A stretch of DNA of 64,000 nt, from the NCBI RefSeq assembly GCF_039134705.1, contig NZ_CP146256.1, positions 4,030,001-4,094,000 of the forward strand, given 5' to 3'. The position numbers were made by a program, and so were the translations under genes. Shown here piece after piece: positions 46,641 through 55,639 of the stretch. Each line of letters starts with the position of its first letter. The stretch's first letter is position 1. The notes under the pieces are model-generated. The model saw only the letters and a program-made list of their open reading frames with translations, was not told where the DNA came from and ran no database searches. Source of the DNA: Kineothrix sp. IPX-CK. GTDB lineage: Bacteria > Bacillota > Clostridia > Lachnospirales > Lachnospiraceae.

Positions 46641-47813
46641 TTATGCATTCAAGTATTTCAGGTTCTTTTCTATGAGTGCGCATCTTTGCTTTACGCAGTC
46701 CGCAGATCGCAGAGGATCTTCAGGCGTATGGAATACATAGTCCATAAGCTTATCGATTGTCGTTACCGCCACATGCAGCCTCGTGTCGCTGGATGCATAA
46801 TATATAAATACCTCTCCGTTTTCCTTCACTATCGCGCCGTTGGTAAATACCACATTAGATACATCTCCCATGCGCTCTTCCCTGCGCGGCCCGATCAACA
46901 GCCCTGACGGCTCCGCAATGATTTTGGACGGATCATCTATATCCGTAGCAAAGGCGTAGATTACATAACGAAGCCCTGCTGCCGTATTTCTCACGCCATG
47001 AGCAATATGTATCCATCCTTTTTCCGTCTTGATCGGCACTGCCCCGGCGCCGTTCTTAGCTTCAGTCAGCGTATGATATTTCCTCAGGCTGACCATCTTC
47101 TCCTCTCCGATCAATGCATGCTCAATATCATCACATAAGCCGAAGCCTATGCCGCCGCCGGAACCGGTCTCAATAAAATCATCCATGGGCCGGGTGTAAA
47201 ATGCATATTTCCCATCTACGAATTCCGGGTGCAGCACTACGTTTCTCTGCTGAGGCGAGTTTTTTGTCACCAGATTATCCAGCCTTTCCCATGTCTTCAA
47301 ATCCTTTGTTCTGACGATCCCTGCTGACGCCACCGCCGCTGACAGGTCGCTTGCCGACTTATCCCTGCTCTCAGAGCAGAACAGTCCGTAAATATACCCA
47401 TCTTCATGCTTGGTCAGTCTCATATCGTAGACATTGGTTTCCTCCGGGTATTTATCGGGAAGAATTACAGGATAGTCCAAGAACCGGAAGCCCTCCGTCC
47501 CGCTGTCACTTACCGCCACTCCGAAGAAAGACTTTCTGTCATCCCCCTCGACACGTGCCACGAGGTAATATTTTCCATCTAATTCTATGGCTCCCGAATT
47601 CATTACCGCATTGACTCCCAGCCGCTTCATGAAATACGGATTGGACACTATATCCAAATCGTACTGCCAAATCGGCGGAATATGCTCTCTTGTCAGCACC
47701 GGATATTTATATCTGTCATAGATACCATTATAAAAACTTTCGTCGATTTCATTTTTTCTGTTAATCAAAGCTTCATATTTTTCAAGTTCATCCAAATACT
47801 TCTTGTGCAGCAT
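46641..47813 (-). CDS. GH130 4-O-beta-D-mannosyl-D-glucose phosphorylase (subfamily 1-like)
   Basis: A 390-residue GH130 enzyme. The N-terminal helix region precedes [20 protein letters not shown] and the motifs [20 protein letters not shown] and [17 protein letters not shown], with the catalytic Asp in YDMR. The N-terminal extension and these motifs fit mannosylglucose phosphorylase, giving mannose-1-phosphate and glucose from Man-beta-1,4-Glc. It overlaps the epimerase gene by 26 bases and has its own AGGAGG 7 bases upstream. The epimerase makes exactly its substrate. Confidence 0.88.
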   Translation of the reverse strand: MLHKKYLDELEKYEALINRKNEIDESFYNGIYDRYKYPVLTREHIPPIWQYDLDIVSNPYFMKRLGVNAVMNSGAIELDGKYYLVARVEGDDRKSFFGVAVSDSGTEGFRFLDYPVILPDKYPEETNVYDMRLTKHEDGYIYGLFCSESRDKSASDLSAAVASAGIVRTKDLKTWERLDNLVTKNSPQQRNVVLHPEFVDGKYAFYTRPMDDFIETGSGGGIGFGLCDDIEHALIGEEKMVSLRKYHTLTEAKNGAGAVPIKTEKGWIHIAHGVRNTAAGLRYVIYAFATDIDDPSKIIAEPSGLLIGPRREERMGDVSNVVFTNGAIVKENGEVFIYYASSDTRLHVAVTTIDKLMDYVFHTPEDPLRSADCVKQRCALIEKNLKYLNA

Positions 47814-48978
47814 GTTCCGTCCTCCTAATGACCTCGAAGCACATTCTGCCGTTATGGTACGGGCATTTCCACGGTTCTACAATGGGGGCACCTTCTATGG
47901 CGTTGCCCTCCTTATCCACCTTCCAATACCATTCCGAGCCTTTTCTCTTATCGGTCACATATTTCTTTATGAAGTTCCATTGGTTTTCCACCGCCCGCTT
48001 ATACTTCTTCCTCTCAGGATTGTGCTCATAAGCGTTCAGAAATCCTACTACGGACTCCGCCTGCACCCACCAGATACGGCTTTCATCCACCACTCCCTTT
48101 TCGCACTCGTTGGCGAGAGAACATCCGTCAAAGGCCATCTTATATACCTGCTCAGTCAGCGCTTCCAGTATAGGGCGCATCTTTTTCTCGTAAGCTTCTT
48201 CCTTAAGCACTTCAAGCCCTCTGTCTATGAGCCACGCCGTCTCGATATCGTGTCCGTAAGAGTGCAGGTCCAGAATCGAGTTCATCTCCGCATCGAAGAA
48301 TACCTCCTGTCTGCGAAGCTGCGGATTATATACCTTATTCGCAAAGGTATCCAGAATCCAAAGCAGCTTTTCTTTCACTTCCCCGCTGCCGCCTATCCGG
48401 TACAGCTCTGTATACGCTTCAAATACATGCAGAAGTGTATTCATAGTTTTTTCCGCAATGACCCCGTTTTCGGACAGCTTATCGTTATCGATCTCTTCGA
48501 AGCTTCTGTCGAAGCATTCCTTGTAGCCGAACTCATCCGTACACCTTTCTTCTATGAGACGGAAGAGATCCATAGCCATGGAAAATGCTTCTTTGTTCCC
48601 GCTCGCCTCATAGTAGGAGGACAAAGCATAGATAGCAAAAGCCTGATTATAAGTATGTTTTTCCGTATCCTCAGGCCTGCCGTCATAACGGGTCGACCAG
48701 TAAACTCCACCATATTTTCTGTCCAGGCAATATGTCTTCATATATTCGAAGCCGTGCCTGGCATAATCCAAAAGCTCCTCCTCCTTTAACAGCAGGTAAG
48801 CGTTGGCAAAAAACCATGTGATACGGCTGTTCAGGATGCTTCCCTTTACCGCCTTTTCATCTGCCTTCAAGTTATAATCCACCAAAGAATAATAGCCGCC
48901 GTTTTCATCATCCCGCAGTTTCTTCCAGAAAGGAAGGATGACTGTGGTAAGATGCTCTTTCATTTCACTGGCTAACAT
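47788..48978 (-). CDS. Cellobiose/mannobiose 2-epimerase (AGE family)
   Basis: A 396-residue (alpha/alpha)6-barrel enzyme. [61 protein letters not shown] (two catalytic His; ~250) and [18 protein letters not shown] (abbreviated motifs) are those of cellobiose 2-epimerase. It inverts C2 at the reducing end, Man-Man to Man-Glc. The start at 48978 has AGGAGGG 6 bases upstream; the ORF continues to 49092 through the permease gene without conserved residues. It lies between the permeases and GH130_1. Confidence 0.88.
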   Translation of the reverse strand: MLASEMKEHLTTVILPFWKKLRDDENGGYYSLVDYNLKADEKAVKGSILNSRITWFFANAYLLLKEEELLDYARHGFEYMKTYCLDRKYGGVYWSTRYDGRPEDTEKHTYNQAFAIYALSSYYEASGNKEAFSMAMDLFRLIEERCTDEFGYKECFDRSFEEIDNDKLSENGVIAEKTMNTLLHVFEAYTELYRIGGSGEVKEKLLWILDTFANKVYNPQLRRQEVFFDAEMNSILDLHSYGHDIETAWLIDRGLEVLKEEAYEKKMRPILEALTEQVYKMAFDGCSLANECEKGVVDESRIWWVQAESVVGFLNAYEHNPERKKYKRAVENQWNFIKKYVTDKRKGSEWYWKVDKEGNAIEGAPIVEPWKCPYHNGRMCFEVIRRTEHAAQEVFG

Positions 48979-48989
48979 AAGCTTCCCTC

Positions 48990-49835
48990 CTATCCCTTTA
49001 CCGCACCTGCCATAAGGCCGCTGTATATCTGTTTCTGGCACAGTATGAAAACAATCAGCGCCGGAAGCAGGGAGATAATGACACCTGCACAAATCAGGTT
49101 ATACTGGCTTCCCAGCGGGCCGGTGAAGGTGAACAGCGAAGTTGCCACCGTTCCCAGCCTGGTCTTATCCTGAAGATACAGCTGCGCCATATAGTATTCG
49201 TTGTACGTTCCCACTCCCTTGAGTATCATGCAGGTCACGATGGCCGGCTTTAAAAGGGGGAAAAGTATCTTTGCATAAATCGTAAAATAAGATGCTCCAT
49301 CCATAATCGCCGATTCATCGAGCGAGATTGAAATATTTTCAAAAAACTGTATAAAGATATATATGGAAATAACATCAGTTCCCATCATGAGGATAATATA
49401 GCCATATAAATGATTGATGAATCCCAAAGAATTCATAATGGAATAAACGGAAACCTGCATCGCCACGCCAGGCAGCAATGTCGCAAAAAGGAACAGGTTG
49501 CGCACCAGCCCGTTTCCAGGGAACTTAAAGCGATTCAGTATGTAGGCGATCTGTGTTCCGAACAAGATAGAACCTATCAGCACCACGATAAGAACTACCG
49601 TGGAGTTAATAAAGGCCTGCCCCATATTAGCCCTTCTGAACGCCTCAATAAAATTGTCAAAATTAAGCCAGCTCTCCGGCAGGGTCATTACATTGGTGCT
49701 CTGATACTCTTCATTCGTCTTAAAAGCAGTAATCACACAGGAAACAATAGGAATCACTGCCACGAAAGAGAAAAACAGAAGCGAGAAATATTTCAAAAAA
49801 GTCCATATGAATTTTTTACATTTTAACAGTATCAT
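48990..49835 (-). CDS. Sugar ABC transporter permease (MalG-like)
   Basis: A 281-residue carbohydrate permease with six membrane segments. DGASYFTIYAKILFPLLKPAIVT (~190-212) is the EAA loop that contacts the ATPase. It overlaps the upstream permease gene by 4 bases (ATGA). No ATPase gene is in the operon, as is usual for CUT1 systems that share MsmK/UgpC. It probably imports manno-oligosaccharides delivered by the binding protein at 51.0-52.5 kb. Confidence 0.92.
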   Translation of the reverse strand: MILLKCKKFIWTFLKYFSLLFFSFVAVIPIVSCVITAFKTNEEYQSTNVMTLPESWLNFDNFIEAFRRANMGQAFINSTVVLIVVLIGSILFGTQIAYILNRFKFPGNGLVRNLFLFATLLPGVAMQVSVYSIMNSLGFINHLYGYIILMMGTDVISIYIFIQFFENISISLDESAIMDGASYFTIYAKILFPLLKPAIVTCMILKGVGTYNEYYMAQLYLQDKTRLGTVATSLFTFTGPLGSQYNLICAGVIISLLPALIVFILCQKQIYSGLMAGAVKG

Positions 49836-50860
49836 CCGGTAACCCGCCCCTTTCTCCTTCTATTTCTATAGCGCTCCAGCTTCTTTTCCCTTCTTAATCC
49901 TGCAACGGTATTCTCATCCTCCGCATCCCGCATCGCATACTTGAAGAAGAGCTTTTGAAGGATCGTAGCGATAAAGATAATGACCAAAAGAACGATCGCC
50001 ATCGCCGACGCAAGACCTACTTTCTGGCTGACATGAGCAATTTCGTTCATGATGACGAAATAGGTGCCCGTTCCATTCGCACCGCTGGTAATAACATAGG
50101 GCGGTTCAAAAGCGCTTAAGGAACCGGTAATGGATAAAATAACGTTGAGAGTTACAATTGTCTTGATGCTCGGCAATATGATATACCGAAACTGTTGAAA
50201 TCTATTTGCACCGTCCAGCTCAGCCGCCTCGTACAGCTCTGCGTCCACAGACATAATCGCTCCGATAAAGAGAACCATGTTCTGTCCGAAGTAACGCCAT
50301 ACGCTTGTGGCAACCAGTGAAATGTTGTTGATACTCTGGTCCTTCAGCCAGTACGGAAGATTTTCCAATTCAAAACCACACCATTGAAGGACCGTATCGA
50401 ACACAAATCCTCTTGTATAAAAAAACTTAAAGATAAATCCAATTGCAATTCCGCTGATCAGGTAAGGGAAAAACATAAAGCCCTTGAAAATGCTCCCCCC
50501 CTTTACCTTGAAGCTGAGTATGGTCGCCAAATATAAGGCAATGGCGAGCTGCACCATAGCTCCGCCTATGTAATAAAGGCTGAGCTTCAAAGCTCCGAAG
50601 CAGTCGTCTCTCTTGAACACCTGGATGTAATTCTCCAGCCCTACGAATTTCCTCGGCCCTATGTATTTCATCTTATAAAAACTGAATTTGAACATTTCCC
50701 CAAAGGGAAAATAGGTAAAGGTAAACAGCAATAAAAGAGGTATAAACATAAATGCTACTATGATAATTGTCTGTTGCCCTTTTCTGCTCTTTGCCCATTT
50801 CAGAAAATAAAAGGGCTTTTTCTCTTTTGTCTGCACAACCCGTTCTGCAGCAGCCGACAT
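49832..50860 (-). CDS. Sugar ABC transporter permease (MalF-like)
   Basis: A 342-residue CUT1 permease. A basic N-terminus (KEKKPFYFLKWAKSRKGQQ) precedes six membrane segments, and the EAA loop is ELDGANRFQQFRYIILPSI (~225). A C-terminal basic tail, RREKKLERYRNRRRKGRV, is unusually arginine-rich. It starts 156 bases after the binding protein gene; that gap holds a strong hairpin. It pairs with the MalG-like subunit. Confidence 0.92.
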   Translation of the reverse strand: MSAAAERVVQTKEKKPFYFLKWAKSRKGQQTIIIVAFMFIPLLLLFTFTYFPFGEMFKFSFYKMKYIGPRKFVGLENYIQVFKRDDCFGALKLSLYYIGGAMVQLAIALYLATILSFKVKGGSIFKGFMFFPYLISGIAIGFIFKFFYTRGFVFDTVLQWCGFELENLPYWLKDQSINNISLVATSVWRYFGQNMVLFIGAIMSVDAELYEAAELDGANRFQQFRYIILPSIKTIVTLNVILSITGSLSAFEPPYVITSGANGTGTYFVIMNEIAHVSQKVGLASAMAIVLLVIIFIATILQKLFFKYAMRDAEDENTVAGLRREKKLERYRNRRRKGRVTG

Positions 50861-50891
50861 ACCGCATCCTCCTTATCTACCGTCTTTACCG

Positions 50892-50935
50892 TCGATTGAC
50901 AAGGTTTTTCACGTGTGTGTGACCTTGTCAATCGA
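50892..50935. other. Perfect 14-bp stem between binding-protein and permease genes
   Basis: TCGATTGACAAGGT (50892-50905) and ACCTTGTCAATCGA (50922-50935) are perfect inverted repeats with a 16-base loop. There is no T tract on the minus strand. Such stems often protect the binding-protein mRNA and lower permease expression. The right arm and its flank (ACCTTGTCAATCGATGGTA) resemble 62846-62864. Confidence 0.7.
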
Positions 50936-51016
50936 TGGTATTATTGCCCGGGAAATGAAAAGCCACCCTCCCAAGCAACAAATGATGCCATGCAACTATG
51001 AAATGAATTACTAAAA

Positions 51017-52471
51017 TTAGTTCGTCACTTCCACTCCCACCGTCTCCTGAGCGCTGGTCCATGCCTCGTTCCACTGCGCCATAATTTCGTCAAAGGTCAT
51101 ATCTCCGTTGGCTGCATGCTCAATAATAGCCTGAATCTTGCTGTCGCCTCCGCTGTTGATATTGAGCTCGGATTCCGCATTCAGCTCGTTTAAGATATCC
51201 TCTTCGCCAGCCACTGCCGGTTCGTCAGCTATGAATTCAATGCCGTCAAAAGCTGAGTAAAGCGCCGGATATTCTCCGTCCATGCTGATCGGAACGCCGC
51301 CTTCGTTATAGGCAAATCCCGATTCCTCTGTCATCCATTTTACAAAAACCATAGCTGCCGCTTTATTGTCATCTGAAGCATTTACGTTAATTCCGTAGTT
51401 ATAGTCAGGGCCTGCTGAAGCGTACTGCTTGCCTCCTACTGTGATAGGAAAAGACATATATCCAATATCATCGCCATGCTCTCCGGCATCTACCATCTGG
51501 GAGTAAGCCCATGAGCCAAGTACCATACAACCGATTTCTCCGTTGTTTATCATACCCTTGCAGCCTTCCCAGTCTGTAGTGGTATAGTCATCTTCAATCA
51601 GCCCGTTAGCTGTCGCATCATATAAAATCTTATATACTGCATAAGCATGAGTATCGTCTCCATAATTCTGGAAAGGATCCTGCGTATGTATAAGCTCCTG
51701 ATTCATGTACTTGCTGGAACCGGTAGCGGAACCGTTGATATATGCATCCCATGCTCCCATGGTCCAGCCTGCCGCATAATTGGTATACAGCGGAATCGCA
51801 TCCGTGTTGTCCTTAACCGCCTGCAGTGCCGCAATGAACTCCTCGGGAGTCTTGGGAATAGCCGTGATTCCCGCCTGCTCGAAAACTGCCTTGTTGTATA
51901 CGATACCCTGAGCATTACCGGTGGAGGCTATGCCGTATACTGTGTTGTCATACATCCACTGGTCAGCGAATCTGACTACCTCGCTCACATCGTCCAGGCT
52001 GCCGTAAGGCACGAAATACTCGCTTAAAAGATTCTTATCAACTGCAGGAATCATTATGATATCTCCCCAATTGCCGGCAGTCAGCCTAAGCAGCGCATCA
52101 TCCGCATAGTTGGTAACGCCTTCTACTTCTACTGTAATATCAGGATACGTTTCGTTGAATTTTGCAATATAGCTGTCTATCATTCCGCTATCGATCAAGT
52201 CTGTTCTGTGCGTAAGCCATTTTATGGTAGTAGTTATATCCTTATAGCTTTCTCCCAGAACGATATTCGTATAGCTCAGCTCACCCGCCGAAGCAGTGTC
52301 CTCTGCTGCCGCATCTTCTCCAGTTTCCTCTGTAGTTTCCGCCGGTGCCTCCTCGGTCACTTCCTCATTCGTGTTTACTGCCGCACTTTCGCCGCTTCCA
52401 GAGCCGCATGCCGCCATCGACAGGGTAAGTACCGCCGCCATACTGAGTGCCAATACTTTTTTCAGTTTCAT
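51017..52471 (-). CDS. Extracellular sugar-binding lipoprotein of the mannan ABC transporter
   Basis: A 484-residue solute-binding protein (family 1). The lipoprotein signal is KKVLALSMAAVLTLSMAACGSG, with the modified Cys at 22 (abbreviated). A Glu/Thr/Ala-rich linker (~25-65) follows, then the two-lobe domain with TDLIDSGMIDSYIAKFNETYPDI, GIVYNKAVFEQAGI and NNGEIGCMVLGSWAYSQM. It is the first gene of the operon, with AGGAGG upstream of the ATG. By analogy with the Roseburia mannan-binding protein it captures manno-oligosaccharides; the exact ligand is inferred from the neighbours. Confidence 0.9.
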   Translation of the reverse strand: MKLKKVLALSMAAVLTLSMAACGSGSGESAAVNTNEEVTEEAPAETTEETGEDAAAEDTASAGELSYTNIVLGESYKDITTTIKWLTHRTDLIDSGMIDSYIAKFNETYPDITVEVEGVTNYADDALLRLTAGNWGDIIMIPAVDKNLLSEYFVPYGSLDDVSEVVRFADQWMYDNTVYGIASTGNAQGIVYNKAVFEQAGITAIPKTPEEFIAALQAVKDNTDAIPLYTNYAAGWTMGAWDAYINGSATGSSKYMNQELIHTQDPFQNYGDDTHAYAVYKILYDATANGLIEDDYTTTDWEGCKGMINNGEIGCMVLGSWAYSQMVDAGEHGDDIGYMSFPITVGGKQYASAGPDYNYGINVNASDDNKAAAMVFVKWMTEESGFAYNEGGVPISMDGEYPALYSAFDGIEFIADEPAVAGEEDILNELNAESELNINSGGDSKIQAIIEHAANGDMTFDEIMAQWNEAWTSAQETVGVEVTN

Positions 52472-52521
52472 AATAGGTATTCCTCCTTTTTGTTTTGCTT
52501 GTTTTCTGTATTAAGTCCCCG

Positions 52522-52550
52522 GTAAAATTTATTTATTTGGCAAATTTTAC
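52522..52550. promoter_or_regulatory. Inverted repeat in the leader of the mannan operon, candidate operator
   Basis: GTAAAATTT (52522-52530) and AAATTTTAC (52542-52550) are perfect inverted repeats around 11 bases. They lie ~20 bases downstream of a possible minus-strand -10 (TATAAT, 52573-52568), which has no good -35, suggesting activator dependence. A repressor such as the LacI protein at 54.6 kb could bind here; unproven. Confidence 0.4.
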
Positions 52551-52781
52551 TCTGTAACTTTATTTTAATTATATTTAACTTTATTTTTTAATCATCATTA
52601 TTTCTTGTTTTTAATCTTTAATTCTTGCATCAATTGTATATTTCCTCCTTTTACACAATTTTTATATCTATTTTTTATGCAATATTTATAAACTATTATT
52701 TTTTAAAAGCTATAAAAAATATAATTTTTTTACTTTTTAGTCATTTTTATCTTTTTATTACTTTTTATTTAATTAATCAAT

Positions 52782-52810
52782 TTGTAATTTATACATATTC
52801 ATAGTATAAT
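52782..52810 (+). promoter_or_regulatory. Promoter of the mannan-locus AraC gene
   Basis: TTGTAA (52782-52787), 17 bases, TATAAT (52805-52810). The start codon is at 52863 with AGGAGG ahead of it. The 390-base divergent region from 52472 is otherwise extremely AT-rich and non-coding. Confidence 0.65.
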
Positions 52811-52862
52811 TGTTACATAAATAACCGTGAATTCTTCTTTCATACAGAGATAGGAGGCCCAT

Positions 52863-53795
52863 ATGAATTTTACCGACGATTTTGAGAGCTATTTAGCCGC
52901 TTTGCCGCGACTTGGACCGGATAAGCCCGCAGACATTTTTCTGGGCAATAAATATGAACTAAATAAAGACACCGACGAGAAGCTGATATCAATTCTTTCC
53001 GGCGGTGCCCTGGAAGCTTCCTTTCCATATTCCTTCAGCCTTAACCCACTCAACTGCTACTTGCTTCTGTATACTGAGGAAGGATACGGGAAACTACACT
53101 TCGAGAGCAATATTTACTCGCTGGAGAGCAACACTTTACTGTTTCTAAAATGCGATAAGAAGATGAAGCTGGAAATTGCTGTATCGCCATGGAATTACAG
53201 CGTCTTTTTTATTAAGGGAGAAATTCTGAATTTTTATTACGATTTATTATCCCAGTACGGCTTTCCCCTTTACGTACTGCCGGAGCATTCCACCATCATA
53301 CGCAATATTCAGAAGCTTTCCCTGGGCAGTACAACCGGCAGCATCCGCAACAAACTGTACGATTCCCGATATCTGGCCGACATCATCTGTGACCTGCTCA
53401 TGGAAAGTATGGAAGCTGACAATCCCGAAACAAAGGTACCCGCATATTTACAGGAAATGAAAGCCCTGTTCGACATCGCCTATCAGGAGAACTACACGCT
53501 GGATGAACTGGAAGCTCATTTTTCTACAAGTAAGTACCGGCTATGCCGGGAATTCCGTTTCCATTACGGAGAATCCCCGCTGCAATATCTGAACGGAAAA
53601 CGGATTGAAATCGCCAGGGACCTTCTTCTCACTACAGATTACCGCGTCCATGAGGTAGGCAGCCTGGTGGGAATCGACAATACCAATCATTTCATCTATT
53701 TATTCAAAAAAGAAACGGGCATGACTCCGCTGTCCTATAAAAAGAAGCTGCCGGATATTACCCGTAAACAATTTCTGCCTCTATACATAAAATGA
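52863..53795 (+). CDS. AraC-family regulator of the mannan operon
   Basis: A 310-residue regulator. The N-terminal cupin-like sensing region spans ~1-150. The C-terminal AraC domain (~205-300) has YTLDELEAHFSTSKYRLCREFRFHYGESPLQYLNGKRIEIA (abbreviated) and VGSLVGIDNTNHFIYLFKKETGMTPLSYKKK as its two helix-turn-helix units. It is divergent from the binding protein gene, the usual place for a sugar-responsive activator. MgtC-like follows 49 bases downstream. Confidence 0.9.
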   Translation: MNFTDDFESYLAALPRLGPDKPADIFLGNKYELNKDTDEKLISILSGGALEASFPYSFSLNPLNCYLLLYTEEGYGKLHFESNIYSLESNTLLFLKCDKKMKLEIAVSPWNYSVFFIKGEILNFYYDLLSQYGFPLYVLPEHSTIIRNIQKLSLGSTTGSIRNKLYDSRYLADIICDLLMESMEADNPETKVPAYLQEMKALFDIAYQENYTLDELEAHFSTSKYRLCREFRFHYGESPLQYLNGKRIEIARDLLLTTDYRVHEVGSLVGIDNTNHFIYLFKKETGMTPLSYKKKLPDITRKQFLPLYIK

Positions 53796-53844
53796 AAAAA
53801 CGGTACAATATCAGTATCATTTTATTGAAAAAGGGGTTTTACGC

Positions 53845-54531
53845 ATGATTACAACATTAGCAGAAGATCATTTTTATCTTTCCATTGTAATAAGACTGAT
53901 CATCGCCATGATTATGGGCGCTCTCATCGGTTTTGAACGGGCCTCGAAGAAGAGTACGGTGGGACTGCGCACCTTTTCTATCGTCTGCGTGGCTTCCGCC
54001 CTCACCATGGTCATTAACGAATATTTAATCAGTCTCTATGGCACCGGCGATGCAGGCCGCCTTGCCGCACAGGTCATAAGCGGTATCGGCTTTCTGGGCA
54101 TGGGCAGCATCATCCTCACCTCCCGCAATCAAATTCGCGGCCTGACTACCGCCGCCACTCTATGGGCAACCGCCATACTCGGCATCTCAGTCGGCGCAGG
54201 GATGATCATTCCAAGCTGTATCACCTTCGTTATCATGATGTTCATCATCACTGCTCTATCGCATATAAGTGCCCATCTGGAAAAATATAACCGGATCATG
54301 ACCATTTATCTGGAGGTGGATAAGAATGTAGGATTACAGCATATTATCGATATCTTCGCAGAAAACGGATATGAGGTGGCTCAGCTTGTGAAGCATAAGA
54401 GCTCTCCCGAAGGGGATCTGACGGTACAGCTCGATCTGGACCTGAAGGGAAAATATCTGCATTCGGATATTATTTACAGGCTTAGCCAGCTGGAGAGCAT
54501 TCATTATATTGAAGAAGTGAAAAGGCTTTAG
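53845..54531 (+). CDS. MgtC/SapB family membrane protein
   Basis: A 228-residue protein. The N-terminal MgtC domain has four to five membrane segments with GALIGFERASKKSTVGLRTFSIVC, SGIGFLGMGSIIL and IRGLTTAATLWATAILGISVGAG (motifs abbreviated in length). The C-terminal ~75 residues form a soluble ACT-like domain. Salmonella MgtC regulates the F1Fo ATP synthase and Mg limitation survival; members in gut Clostridia are uncharacterised. It may be co-transcribed with the AraC gene. Confidence 0.92.
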   Translation: MITTLAEDHFYLSIVIRLIIAMIMGALIGFERASKKSTVGLRTFSIVCVASALTMVINEYLISLYGTGDAGRLAAQVISGIGFLGMGSIILTSRNQIRGLTTAATLWATAILGISVGAGMIIPSCITFVIMMFIITALSHISAHLEKYNRIMTIYLEVDKNVGLQHIIDIFAENGYEVAQLVKHKSSPEGDLTVQLDLDLKGKYLHSDIIYRLSQLESIHYIEEVKRL

Positions 54532-54538
54532 ATTAAAA

Positions 54539-54583
54539 GACCACCCTTTGGATGGAATTAACCTTTGTCCAAAGAGTGGTTTT
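54539..54583. terminator. Bidirectional terminator between mgtC-like and lacI-like genes
   Basis: ACCAC-C-CTTTGGA (54540-54552) pairs with TCCAAAG-A-GTGGT (54568-54580) with one mismatch. TTTT follows on the plus strand, and AAAA precedes it at 54534-54537 for the minus strand. The flanking genes converge. Confidence 0.75.
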
Positions 54584-54588
54584 CATGT

Positions 54589-55617
54589 TTAAGATATTTT
54601 CTTTCTGTTTACGCTGTCCTTGAGTACAATATGCCCTTCTACAATCGTTACTCCCTGCTTATAATATTCTCCCGATATTTTACGCAAAAGGTTGTTGATA
54701 CTCTTTCGCGCCATTTCCTTCATATCGACCTCGTAGGTAGTTATCTCCACATCGCACAATCCTGGATAAAGATAGTTGTCGAATCCTACCACAGAAATAT
54801 CCTCAGGCACACGGTAGCTATTTTCCTTTAACTTTTTGATGAGCTGACTGGCTGCCAAGTCGCAGTTGCACACGAAGGCTGTAGGCATCTTTGCCGGAAG
54901 CTGCAGTTCAAAGCCAAGATCCGATCTGCCCGTAACCGGGTCTCTGTCCTCTACTATCCACTCCTCCCTCGTGTTCTGTCCGTGCTCCAGCAGAGATTTC
55001 GCATAACCGAAATAACGGTCCATTATACTCCCTGTGCTCAGCAGTGTTCCCACATAAGCGATTTGTGTATGCCCCATATCGAACAGGTAATTCGTAAGCT
55101 TATACATTCCGTAATAATTATCGGTTATGATGGCATCACATTCATGCCTTTTATCATAAAAATCGAGATAGACAAGGGGCGTTTTTACCGAACTTCCGAG
55201 CATTTCCAGGTATTTGTCACAAAGAAGACCTATGACAATCATACCGTCCACCTTTTCTTCCTGAAGAAGCTTTGGAAGGACTAATGACTTCTCATCTTCG
55301 ATACCCAGCACCTCCAGCATAGTAAAGCAATCCTTATGCAGGGCCCTCTGTGCTACCTCTTGATACATCTCCCAATAGAAGGACTTATATTTATCCAGAA
55401 AACGGTCGGATACAAGTACTCCTATATTATAGCTCTTACGGCTCCTTGCCAGCTTGAGTGCCGAAGGCTGCTTATACCCCATCTCCGCCGCCAGCTTTAC
55501 AATCTTCTCGCGGACCTCTTCGCTGACGCCCTTCTGTCCGGACAACGCTTTGGATACCGTGACCACACTGACATTCATCATCTCCGCAATATCAGCCATT
55601 TTAACCGTCTTTGCCAT
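54589..55617 (-). CDS. LacI-family transcriptional regulator
   Basis: A 342-residue repressor. The N-terminal HTH and hinge are KMADIAEMMNVSVVTVSKALSGQKGVSEEVREKI with KSYNIGVLVS after it (abbreviated). The periplasmic-binding-like effector domain includes GMIVIGLL, AIITDNYYGMYKLTNYL and DISVVGFDNYLYPGL. It starts 22 bases after the GH36 gene ends, so it is the last gene of that transcript and probably controls alpha-galactoside or mannan genes. Operator sites could not be assigned with confidence. Confidence 0.92.
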   Translation of the reverse strand: MAKTVKMADIAEMMNVSVVTVSKALSGQKGVSEEVREKIVKLAAEMGYKQPSALKLARSRKSYNIGVLVSDRFLDKYKSFYWEMYQEVAQRALHKDCFTMLEVLGIEDEKSLVLPKLLQEEKVDGMIVIGLLCDKYLEMLGSSVKTPLVYLDFYDKRHECDAIITDNYYGMYKLTNYLFDMGHTQIAYVGTLLSTGSIMDRYFGYAKSLLEHGQNTREEWIVEDRDPVTGRSDLGFELQLPAKMPTAFVCNCDLAASQLIKKLKENSYRVPEDISVVGFDNYLYPGLCDVEITTYEVDMKEMARKSINNLLRKISGEYYKQGVTIVEGHIVLKDSVNRKKIS

Positions 55618-55639
55618 TTTTCCGCTCCTTTCGTTCGTT

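Noticed and set aside
47803..48789. Plus-strand open frame of 328 codons
   Set aside because: It is a shadow of the epimerase gene, whose catalytic motifs are intact on the minus strand.
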